Positions 15,601 through 22,224 of a stretch of DNA of 27,032 nt are shown piece after piece. The stretch spans positions 1-27,032 of the forward strand of contig JASBUE010000030.1 in assembly GCA_030148045.1 (NCBI GenBank), read 5' to 3'. The notes beneath the pieces were generated by a model, which did not search any database, had not been told where the DNA came from, and was given only the letters and a program-made list of their open reading frames with translations. Source of the DNA: Candidatus Tenderia sp. (GTDB lineage Bacteria > Pseudomonadota > Gammaproteobacteria > Tenderiales > Tenderiaceae). Each line of letters opens with the position of its first letter. The stretch's first letter is position 1. Made by a program: the position numbers and the translations under genes.

Positions 15601-17117
15601 TCGTAGGGCGAGCGCACCTGCTGCGACAGCACCGCCAGGGGCGTATCATCCCCCATGGAACCCACCGCCTCCTGGCCCAGTTCGGCCAGCACGCGCAGCA
15701 CCTGATCGCGCTCCTCGAAGCTGACCTGGAACTGTTTTTCATAGATCTTGAGACGCTCGGGCGCCTCATCCTCGGCACAGCGGCCGTGTTCACCGGCCAG
15801 GCGGGATTCCAAGCGCCGGGCGTTATCCGCCATCCATTTCTTATAGGGCTGACGCCCCTTGAGCATGTTGTCGATGTCCTCGGGCAGCAGCAGCGTGCCG
15901 GTCTCGGTGTCCACCGCCAGCATCTCACCCGGCTTCAAGCGACCCTTGGTGACCACGTCTTCCGGCTGGTAGCCGTAGACCCCGATCTCGGAGGCCAGGG
16001 TGATATGGCGGTCCTTGGTGACCACGTAACGCGCCGGGCGCAGGCCGTTGCGGTCCAGGCTGCAGGCGGCGTAGCGGCCGTCGGTGAGCACGATGCCGGC
16101 CGGGCCGTCCCAGGGCTCCATGTGCATGGAGCTGTATTCGTAGAAGGCGCGCAGGTCCGGATCCATGGCCTCGATGTTCTGCCAGGCCGGCGGCACGAGC
16201 AGGCGAATGGCACGGAAGATGTCCATGCCGCCGGCCAGCAGGGCCTCGAGCATGTTGTCCAGGCTGTTGGAGTCGGAACCGGTCATGCTCACCAGCGGCC
16301 GGATATCGGCCATGGGCAGCAGCGGGGTCTCGAACTTGTGGCCGCGCGCCAGGGACCAGTAACGGTTGCCCTGGACGGTATTGATCTCGCCGTTGTGGGC
16401 CAGGTAGCGAAACGGCTGGGCCAGGCGCCACTGCGGCCAGGTGTTGGTGGAGAAGCGCTGGTGGAACACTGCGGTGGAAGATTCGAGCGCCTCGGAATTC
16501 AGATCCTTGTAGAACACCGGCAGATTGGCCGGCATCACCAGGCCCTTGTAGGAAACCACCCGGCAGGACAGACTGGGCACGTAGAACACCGGATCATGGG
16601 GCTCGATGGCCTTCTCGGTACGGCGCCGACCTATATATAGGTGGCGCTCGAAATCGGCCTCTGCCATGCCCTCGGGGGCATTGACGAAGACCTGTTCGAT
16701 GCGCGGCAGGCTCTTGAGCGACTCCTCACCGCAAGCCGACGGATCGACGGGCACCACACGCCAACCGACCACGTTCAGGCCTTCCTTGCCCAGCTCGCTT
16801 TCCAACTGGCGACGCGCCGCTTCGGCCTTGTCGCCCTCCTGGCTGAGGAAGATCATACCCACCGCATACAACGGCGCCAGGGTGATATCCAGCTCGGCGG
16901 CGGCGGCGCGCAAGAAGCCGTCAGGCTTGCGCAGCAACAGGCCGCAACCATCGCCGCTCTTGCCGTCGGCGGCCACGGCGCCGCGATGGGTCAGGCATGC
17001 CAGTGAATTCACGGCAGTCTGCACCAGCCAGTGGCTGGGGACGCCGTCCATATGCGCAATCAGGCCGAACCCGCAGTTGTCTTTTTCAAACTCGGGGCGG
17101 TATAAACCTTGTTTCAT
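12675..17117 (-). CDS. gltB: Glutamate synthase (NADPH) large subunit
   Basis: Carries the glutaminase and FMN/3Fe-4S synthase sites of GOGAT in ammonia assimilation. There are 1480 residues from ATG 17117; a TTG two codons earlier (17123) is less likely. The short propeptide ends before Cys15 (KDNCGFGLIAH), the N-terminal nucleophile after processing. Then follow the class II amidotransferase domain (to about 430), the central domain, and the FMN synthase domain with SGEGGEDP and KPGEGGQLPG. The 3Fe-4S ligands Cys1102, Cys1108 and Cys1113 (CKYLRICHLNNC) sit at the positions known in Escherichia coli. The C-terminal glycine-rich beta-helix follows. It is first in gltB-gltD-hemE. Only about 30 bases separate its start from the palindromic element upstream. 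Confidence 0.97.
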   Translation of the reverse strand: MKQGLYRPEFEKDNCGFGLIAHMDGVPSHWLVQTAVNSLACLTHRGAVAADGKSGDGCGLLLRKPDGFLRAAAAELDITLAPLYAVGMIFLSQEGDKAEAARRQLESELGKEGLNVVGWRVVPVDPSACGEESLKSLPRIEQVFVNAPEGMAEADFERHLYIGRRRTEKAIEPHDPVFYVPSLSCRVVSYKGLVMPANLPVFYKDLNSEALESSTAVFHQRFSTNTWPQWRLAQPFRYLAHNGEINTVQGNRYWSLARGHKFETPLLPMADIRPLVSMTGSDSNSLDNMLEALLAGGMDIFRAIRLLVPPAWQNIEAMDPDLRAFYEYSSMHMEPWDGPAGIVLTDGRYAACSLDRNGLRPARYVVTKDRHITLASEIGVYGYQPEDVVTKGRLKPGEMLAVDTETGTLLLPEDIDNMLKGRQPYKKWMADNARRLESRLAGEHGRCAEDEAPERLKIYEKQFQVSFEERDQVLRVLAELGQEAVGSMGDDTPLAVLSQQVRSPYDYFRQQFAQVTNPPIDPIRESIVMSLQTCFGRELNMFEETPRHAARLLVDSPVLSHGKYSQLFAMDDPDYAHARIELNRTGGLKQAIDAICDEAVAAVKGGKVVVVLSDRNISKEALPVHAALATGAVHHRLIEAGLRCDTNIVVETGSARDPHHFAVLLGYGATAVYPYLAYECLCDMIKDGEISGLKPQEVEHNYRKGINKGLYKIMSKIGISTVGSYRGAQLFEAVGLSKEVVDLCFTGTTTRIQGTGFADLEADQEILHKLAWNPRKQTSQGGLLKYIHGGEAHAYDPDVVGTLQTAVNSGNYADWEKHAALINRRPPLALRDMLKLRDDVTPVPLDEVEPAEALYTRFDSAAMSLGALSPEAHETLAEAMNRLGGRSNSGEGGEDPQRYGSVRRSKIKQVASGRFGVTPAYLRSAEVLQIKIAQGAKPGEGGQLPGHKVNELIAELRYCKPGVGLISPPPHHDIYSIEDLAQLIFDLKQVNPEALVSVKLVAEAGVGTIAAGVAKAYADLITIAGFDGGTGASPLTSVKYAGSPWELGLTETHQTLRANNLRDKVRLQTDGGLKTGVDVIKAAILGAESFGFGTGPMIAMGCKYLRICHLNNCATGVATQDKVLRMDHYVGTVEKVMNYFRFIAEETRRLMAGLGVRTMDELIGRVDLLEPIEGVTGKQRRLDLSPILYAGKPEHPNCCVAQRNEPFDKGELAEQMVADALTAIENKTGGEFSYTLHNTDRSIGACLSGEIAMRHGNLGMSDAPITLRLKGTAGQSFGVWNAGGLEMYLEGDANDYVGKGMAGGKLVIYPPAGSGFVSHETTIIGNTCLYGATGGTLYAAGLAGERFGVRNSGATAVVEGIGDHGCEYMTGGLIAVLGATGVNFGAGMTGGFAYIFDADNTFVDRYNHELIDVHRVGPEHMEAHRNHLRTLIEAFVAETGSARGQSILDNFKDVVGRFWLVKPKAADLQSLLRDLQRQAA

Positions 17118-17140
17118 AAGCAAAACGATCTAACCGGTTG

Positions 17141-17146
17141 ATTGTA
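17141..17146 (-). promoter_or_regulatory. Possible -10 element of gltB
   Basis: On the minus strand this reads TACAAT, five of six matches to the -10 consensus, 23 bases before the gltB ATG. The matching -35 (TTCGCG or TCGCGG, spacing 17-18) would be inside the palindromic element and is poor. An activator or a different sigma factor may be needed if this is the promoter. Confidence 0.35.
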
Positions 17147-17147
17147 T

Positions 17148-17358
17148 TAGCCCGCATTTTCCACCGCGAACCTACTGCGGGCGCCCAATATACTGAATCT
17201 TCGCGGCGTAACTCCCTCCGGGCTCCCCGACAGACTGTCAAGTATGCCTTCGTCGCCCTACGGTCCGTGCACCGCGAATCTTCAGCACCTTAGGCGCCCT
17301 CGCTACGACCCGCAGTGAGAAATGCGGGCTAGCGCCCTAGCGAGCCTTGCGGCGCCTA
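17148..17358. repeat. Palindromic intergenic element upstream of gltB
   Basis: The terminal arms TAGCCCGCATTT (17148-17159) and AAATGCGGGCTA (17320-17331) are perfect 12-bp inverted repeats. Further inverted segments lie inside. The stretch around 17184-17210 (GGCGCC...GAATCTTCGCGG) matches the reverse complement of 17272-17298 (CCGCGAATCTTC...GGCGCC) with several mismatches. CTACTGCGGG near 17172 faces CCCGCAGTGAG near 17309. A further pair, TAGGCGCC (17291-17298) and GGCGCCTA (17351-17358), extends the structure to the right. No gene is inside. It resembles a MITE or a compound REP element. Confidence 0.65.
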
Positions 17359-17452
17359 CAGACACAAAAGGGGACAGGAGTATACAATCAGCGCCGGGGC
17401 GGCGCAATGGCGAGGAGGCCCAACGAGACAATAACCCCCATAATATCAATAA
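17359..17452. other. Remainder of the damX-gltB gap
   Basis: Between the palindromic element and the terminator there is about 95 bases with no gene, promoter or repeat that I can support. It contains purine-rich AGGAGTATAC (near 17376) without a following reading frame. Confidence 0.4.
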
Positions 17453-17487
17453 AATAGCGCCCATCGGCGGGGACGCAGGGCGTTATT
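17453..17487. terminator. Bidirectional-looking terminator after damX
   Basis: AATAGCGCCC (17453-17462) and GGGCGTTATT (17478-17487) form a 10-bp stem (one G-T pair) with a 15-base loop. On the minus strand the stem is followed by TTTATTGATATTA, on the plus strand by TTT. It begins inside the damX stop codon and would end the pil-aro-dgt-damX transcript before gltB. Confidence 0.65.
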
Positions 17488-19000
17488 TTTCGGCCAGTTC
17501 CTGACGCACGTCGGCAAACTGGCGAATCCACGGCTGGCCCACGCCCCAGGCCCTGGGCAAGCCAGCGGCCGCCTTGCCGGCCGCGGCGCGGCTGGGATAA
17601 CTGCCATAGACCAGCACCGTCAGCACCTTGCTGCGGCGGGTGATGGGGAAGGTGGCGCTCTCAGCGGCGATGCCGTGCTTTTCGATGAACCTGATCACGT
17701 CGCCCTTGTCTCCCAGCGCCATCAACTGCAGGGTGTAATGATCTTCAGGCTGGGCCAGCAACCATGCCATTTGCGGTGACCGCTCGGGCGCCGGCGCGGC
17801 CTCTGCCCGCTCCTTGGCCGGTATTCCCATCGCGCCGGGCTCAATGCTTTCAGGAGCGGAGAGCTGCGGCTCGGTCACTGTGCCCAGCTCCGTCTGCGCC
17901 TCCGGCGGCGCCTGTCCGGCCTGCCCGACGGCGATCTCCTCGGGCACGGGTAGCTCCAGGGGTGAACCGGTTTCGTCTTCCAGCGCGGCCACGGCCTCAC
18001 CGGTGATAACATCGCTGGCGCCGTCATCCTGATCGCCCATGGCACCGAGCGGCATCTCGGCGGCATTGTCCCGGGCGGCTTCGGAGAACGATGGCTGCGT
18101 AGGCGCCTCGAACATGCGGTTGATCTCGTCCTGATACAACAGCACCGCCACGCCCACCAGGGCAACGGCGCTGAGCGCCAGCACCGACCACTTCCTGCCA
18201 CCGCCCTGGGTGGCGGGCTTCTTTTGGCCGGCCAGCAGTTCGTGGGCCAGGGCGTTGACCCGCTCGGGCAGTCCGCCGCTGTTGCGATGGATAGACTCGA
18301 CCGTTTCCGAATTGAGCAACCGCTCCGGCTGCACAGCCATGGCGGAGAGACGCTGGCGCAGATAACCGTCGACCTCCTTCCTGCTCAAGGGCTCGAGCCG
18401 GATGGTGTAGGCCAGGCGCTCTTTCAGCACGGCAAAGCGATCCAGCTTGTCGCTCTGGTCCTGGCGCATGCTCAGCACCAGACTGACGCAGTCATCGGTG
18501 CGCTCGTCACGCAGAATCTTTTCCGCCAGCAGGATCACCTCGTCGGTGAGCAGATGGGCGTCGTCGACGATGATGATGGCGCGCCGGCCGCTGCGCCCCA
18601 GGGCCTGAAGGTAACGGGTGATCTCCCACAACAGGTCATCCACCGATGTCGTATCGTCCAGATCGAGTTCAAAGCCATTGCCGATCCGGCGCAGGAAGGT
18701 GACGCCGTCCATCAGGGCACTGGCGCTGACGAAGCTGATGCGCCAGGTGGCGGCTGCGCGCTGGACGAAGGCCTTTAGCATGGTGGTACAACCAACACCC
18801 TGCCCGCCCAGCAGTAGCAACACCTCGCTATAGGGCGCAAGATGCAGCAGCTTGTTCAGGTTGAGTTTGCGCGACTCTTCCAGATAGACGGCGGCATGTG
18901 AATCATTTTCGATGCTGAACTCCGGGGTGTGCTCGTCAACACCGAACAGGTCCGAGAAGCGCTTACTCAGTCTGGGGGTGATTTTTTGATCGTCGGCCAT
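17483..19000 (-). CDS. damX: DamX-like cell division protein with ATPase-like and SPOR domains
   Basis: A 505-residue bitopic protein. The cytoplasmic domain (about 45-265) looks like an ExeA/AAA-type ATPase. There is one membrane helix (about 270-290, VLALSAVALVGVAVLLY), an acidic, proline-rich linker, and a C-terminal SPOR domain (about 422-499, starting HYTLQLMALGD) that binds denuded septal peptidoglycan. The Walker B-like segment AIIIVDDAHLL is present. The P-loop reads GGQGVGCTT (65-73): the invariant lysine is Cys71, so ATP hydrolysis is unlikely. The start at 19000 (MADDQKITPRLS) matches the family better than the upstream 19054 start. The position after the aro genes and before gltB is the usual damX location. 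Confidence 0.88.
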   Translation of the reverse strand: MADDQKITPRLSKRFSDLFGVDEHTPEFSIENDSHAAVYLEESRKLNLNKLLHLAPYSEVLLLLGGQGVGCTTMLKAFVQRAAATWRISFVSASALMDGVTFLRRIGNGFELDLDDTTSVDDLLWEITRYLQALGRSGRRAIIIVDDAHLLTDEVILLAEKILRDERTDDCVSLVLSMRQDQSDKLDRFAVLKERLAYTIRLEPLSRKEVDGYLRQRLSAMAVQPERLLNSETVESIHRNSGGLPERVNALAHELLAGQKKPATQGGGRKWSVLALSAVALVGVAVLLYQDEINRMFEAPTQPSFSEAARDNAAEMPLGAMGDQDDGASDVITGEAVAALEDETGSPLELPVPEEIAVGQAGQAPPEAQTELGTVTEPQLSAPESIEPGAMGIPAKERAEAAPAPERSPQMAWLLAQPEDHYTLQLMALGDKGDVIRFIEKHGIAAESATFPITRRSKVLTVLVYGSYPSRAAAGKAAAGLPRAWGVGQPWIRQFADVRQELAEK

Positions 19001-19060
19001 TAGGGGAACAATGTTTCTGAAGCGGCCATTGTGGCAAAAGCAGGGCCAAAACAAAAGGCT

Positions 19061-19321
19061 TTAATCAGTGCCGGGAAGACGCTGCCCTTCCATAAACACG
19101 ACGCGATAACCGCGCTTGAGCTGCGCGTCGCGGCTCTGCATCAATGCGTTTTCGGCCGCGTCATAGTCGGGATAGTGCTCCCGCTTGAGACGGCCGCCGC
19201 TGCCCTGAAAGCCCCACTCCTTGACCAGGGTCCAGCCCTCGATCAAATCGGCCTGCAGGAACAGATGATAGAAGCGCGGCGGCTTGCCTTCCAGGGATGG
19301 CATTTGCAGATAGATACGCAT
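19061..19321 (-). CDS. Stand-alone WGR domain protein
   Basis: The 86 residues form essentially a single WGR domain: RFYHLFLQADLIEGWTLVKE, then WGFQGSGG (36-43), then KREHYPDYDAAENAL and the terminal KRGYRVVF. The name-giving Arg is Phe here. WGR domains are known from PARP and from bacterial proteins such as MolR and are thought to bind nucleic acid. It lies 10 bases after dgt and 60 before damX, so it is in the same transcript. The pairing with a dNTPase may hint at a DNA-related role, but this is inference. Confidence 0.82.
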   Translation of the reverse strand: MRIYLQMPSLEGKPPRFYHLFLQADLIEGWTLVKEWGFQGSGGRLKREHYPDYDAAENALMQSRDAQLKRGYRVVFMEGQRLPGTD

Positions 19322-19331
19322 GGCGGCGGTC

Positions 19332-20495
19332 TCAGGTCAGCGCCGAAGGATCGAAGATCCGCTCATGCTCGATGATGGCGTAACGGTCGGTCATGCCGGC
19401 GATGTAATCGGCCACCGCGCGGGCACGGCCTTGCTCACCCTGCTCCGCCTCCAGCTGTTTGCACTGCCGCGCCTGTTCCGGTGGCAGCATGGCGGTCTCT
19501 TCCATGAAGGCGTTGAAGAGGTTGCGGATCACCCGCCCCGCCTTGCTGGTCATCCGCCGGACACGATAGTGCTGATACAGCTGGCGGCGCAAAAACTGTT
19601 TCAGCTGCAGATTGAGCTCGCCCATGGCGTCGCTGAAACAGACCATGGCTTGCGCCAGCGCCCGCACCTCGTCGCTGGATTGCGGCTGATGGCGCTGTAG
19701 ATTCTGTTGGGTGTGATTGATCAGGTCCGAGACCTGCTCGTTGATCATGCGGCGGATAATTTCGTGCACCCTGCGCCGCCCACCGAGCCCGGGGTAACGC
19801 TGTTTGACCTCGTCGAACTGGCGCCGGAAGAGGTCGATTTCGCAGAGCTGCTCCACCGTGATCAGTCCGGCACGCAGACCGTCGTCCACATCGTGGTTAT
19901 TGTAGGCGATCTCATCGGCCAGATTGGCCAGCTGGGCTTCGAGGCCGGGTTGGGTGCGCTTGAGGAAGCGCTCACCCAATTCAGCCAGCTGTTTGGCCTT
20001 TTCCAGGTGGCAGTGTTTCAGAATGCCCTCGCGGGTCTCGAAGGTGAGATTGAGACCGCGGAATTGGGCGTATTTCTCCTCCAGCTCATCCACCACGCGC
20101 AGCGACTGCAGGTTGTGCTCGAAACCGCCGTAGTCGCGCATGCACTCGTTGAGCACATCCTGGCCGGCGTGACCGAAGGGGGTATGGCCCAGGTCGTGGG
20201 CCAGGGCGATGGCCTCGGTCAGGTCTTCGTTCAAGTGCAAGGCGCGGGCGATGGAGCGGCCGATCTGGGCCACCTCGATGGAATGGGTCAGGCGGGTGCG
20301 AAACATGTCACCTTCGTGATTGACAAACACCTGGGTCTTGTATTCAAGGCGGCGAAAGGCGGAGGAGTGGACGATGCGATCGCGGTCGCGCTGGTATTCA
20401 CTGCGAAACTGCGGCGGTGTCTCGGCGAACACCCGGCCGCGCGAGTGTTGCGGCCGGGCGGCGTAGTTTGCCAGCTTGGGATAGGGCTGCGTCAC
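19332..20495 (-). CDS. dgt: dNTP triphosphohydrolase (dGTPase-like)
   Basis: HD-superfamily enzyme cutting dNTPs to deoxynucleosides and triphosphate. It has 387 residues, the length of the dGTPase-like type-2 group rather than the 505-residue Escherichia coli Dgt. The HD residues are visible: His71 (RLTHSIEVAQIGR), His100-Asp101 (AHDLGHTPFGHAG) and a later NLADEIAYNNHDVDDGL segment with the second Asp. It starts with GTG three bases after the aroB stop, so translation is probably coupled. The gene sits between aroB and damX, where Pseudomonas-type clusters have nothing. Confidence 0.92.
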   Translation of the reverse strand: MTQPYPKLANYAARPQHSRGRVFAETPPQFRSEYQRDRDRIVHSSAFRRLEYKTQVFVNHEGDMFRTRLTHSIEVAQIGRSIARALHLNEDLTEAIALAHDLGHTPFGHAGQDVLNECMRDYGGFEHNLQSLRVVDELEEKYAQFRGLNLTFETREGILKHCHLEKAKQLAELGERFLKRTQPGLEAQLANLADEIAYNNHDVDDGLRAGLITVEQLCEIDLFRRQFDEVKQRYPGLGGRRRVHEIIRRMINEQVSDLINHTQQNLQRHQPQSSDEVRALAQAMVCFSDAMGELNLQLKQFLRRQLYQHYRVRRMTSKAGRVIRNLFNAFMEETAMLPPEQARQCKQLEAEQGEQGRARAVADYIAGMTDRYAIIEHERIFDPSALT

Positions 20496-20498
20496 CGC

Positions 20499-21575
20499 TC
20501 AGACCTGACACTGCGCCAGGGTCTGATCCAGCAGGGCCGGATCGAATTGATCGGTGACCACCGCCTCGCCCAGCGCCCTCAACAACACCAGGCGGATGCA
20601 GCCGTCCTGCACTTTTTTATCCACCGCCATCAGTTCCTTCATCCTGGCTGGGCCGAGGGCCGGCCCCCGGGTCGGCAATTTGGCCCGTGACAATAATTTT
20701 TCCACCCGCGCCACGTCGTCACCGCTCAGCCACCCCAGCCGGGCGGAGAGGTCGGCGGCCATGACCATGCCCGCCGCCACCGCCTCGCCGTGCAGCCAAC
20801 GGCCGTAGCCCATACCGGTCTCGATGGCGTGGCCGAAGGTATGACCGAGATTGAGCAGGGCGCGCTGGCAGTGCTCCAGCTCATCCGCGGCCACCACCTC
20901 GGCCTTGTTGCGGCAGGAATGCTCGATGGCATGGCTCAGTGCGTCACGGTCGCGCGCCACCAGGGCCTCCATATTTTCTTCCAGCCAGGCGAGCAATTCC
21001 CCATCGCGGATCAGGCCGTACTTGATCACCTCGGCGATGCCGGCGCTGAGCTGGCGCGGCTCCAGGGTGTCGAGCACGGCGGTGTCGGCGATCACGCAAC
21101 GGGGCTGATAGAAGGCGCCGATCATGTTCTTGCCCAGCGGGTGGTTCACCCCTGTTTTGCCGCCGACCGATGAGTCCACCTGAGCCAGCAAAGTCGTGGG
21201 GATCTGGATAAACGGCACACCGCGCTGATAGCAGGCCGCGGCGAAGCCGGCCATGTCGCCGATCACCCCGCCCCCCAGGGCCACGACGGTCACCTGGCGG
21301 CTGCAGCGCTTTTCCAGCAGCGCGGTAAAGACCGTATTGAGCTGCGCCAGGGTCTTGTATTCCTCGCCGTCGGGCAGGATCACCGCCTCGGCGCGCAGAC
21401 CTTCAAACGCGGCCATGACCGTATCGAGATAGAGCGGCGCGACAATGTCATTGCTGACCACCATCACCTCCCTGCCGGCCAGATGGCGGCGGACTATCTC
21501 GGCCTGTCCCAGCAGGTCTGCACCGATATAGATGGGATAGCTTCTCTCGCCCAAGGCCACATCAAGGGTAATCAT
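20499..21575 (-). CDS. aroB: 3-dehydroquinate synthase
   Basis: Second shikimate step: closes DAHP to 3-dehydroquinate using NAD and zinc. It has 358 residues, normal length. The NAD-binding GGGVIGDMAGFAAA (101-114), PTTLLAQVDSSVGGKTGVN, AGIAEVIKYGLI with the first zinc ligand Glu, and LNLGHTFGHAIE with the zinc histidine are all present. It begins five bases after the aroK stop, the standard aroK-aroB arrangement. Confidence 0.97.
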   Translation of the reverse strand: MITLDVALGERSYPIYIGADLLGQAEIVRRHLAGREVMVVSNDIVAPLYLDTVMAAFEGLRAEAVILPDGEEYKTLAQLNTVFTALLEKRCSRQVTVVALGGGVIGDMAGFAAACYQRGVPFIQIPTTLLAQVDSSVGGKTGVNHPLGKNMIGAFYQPRCVIADTAVLDTLEPRQLSAGIAEVIKYGLIRDGELLAWLEENMEALVARDRDALSHAIEHSCRNKAEVVAADELEHCQRALLNLGHTFGHAIETGMGYGRWLHGEAVAAGMVMAADLSARLGWLSGDDVARVEKLLSRAKLPTRGPALGPARMKELMAVDKKVQDGCIRLVLLRALGEAVVTDQFDPALLDQTLAQCQV

Positions 21576-21580
21576 GCCGT

Positions 21581-22147
21581 TTATCTCGATTTGCTATGTT
21601 CTCGTTCATTTACGATGCCGAGACGCCTCAAACGCCCCATCAGCTTACTCACCACGGCGCGGACATTTTCCTCGCCGGTCTTCATGATGATATCCGCCAC
21701 CTCGCGATACAGGGGTTCGCGCTGCGCCAGCAACTCCTTGATTTTCTGTTGCGGATCGGCGGTCTGCAGCAGGGGACGATTGCGATCCCGCGCGGTGCGC
21801 TTGAGCAGCTGATCGGCGCTGGCGTGCAGATAGACCACCACCCCACGCCGGGCCAAGGCACGGCGATTTGCCTCATCCAGCACCGCGCCGCCGCCGGTGG
21901 CCAGCACTAGGCGTTGGCGCCGGCTGAGTTCGTCGATGACCTTCCGCTCGCGGCGGCGAAAACCAGGCTCGCCCTCGATGTCGAAAATTACCGGGATCGG
22001 GACGCCGGTACGCGCCACGATTTCATGATCGCTATCGGCAAATTCCCAGCCCAAACTTCTGGCCAACAGCTTGCCGATGGTGGTCTTACCCGCCCCCATC
22101 GGGCCAACAATAAAGATATTTCTTGGCTTTGCCGAGGGGTGGGTCAT
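21581..22147 (-). CDS. aroK: Shikimate kinase
   Basis: Phosphorylates shikimate with ATP. It has 188 residues from ATG 22147, chosen because the family begins a few residues before RNIFIVGPMGAGKTT. An in-frame GTG at 22216 would add 23 residues without family character. The P-loop GPMGAGKTT (15-23), the shikimate-binding Asp of DSDHEI, the Arg of FRRRERKVI, the GGGAVL loop and the lid RDRNRPLL are visible. Neither start has a good ribosome-binding site. It follows pilQ by 77 bases and precedes aroB by five, as in other gammaproteobacteria. Confidence 0.95.
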   Translation of the reverse strand: MTHPSAKPRNIFIVGPMGAGKTTIGKLLARSLGWEFADSDHEIVARTGVPIPVIFDIEGEPGFRRRERKVIDELSRRQRLVLATGGGAVLDEANRRALARRGVVVYLHASADQLLKRTARDRNRPLLQTADPQQKIKELLAQREPLYREVADIIMKTGEENVRAVVSKLMGRLRRLGIVNEREHSKSR

Positions 22148-22224
22148 GTAAAACGCGCCATTTGCCGAGGTTCGGACAGCAAATTTACCAAAAAACGGCA
22201 GGGGGCGGTAATCCACTAAGCCAG

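Noticed and set aside
17118..17482. A gene or small RNA in the damX-gltB gap
   Set aside because: The region is explained by the palindromic element and a terminator; no promoter followed by a terminator on one strand was convincing.
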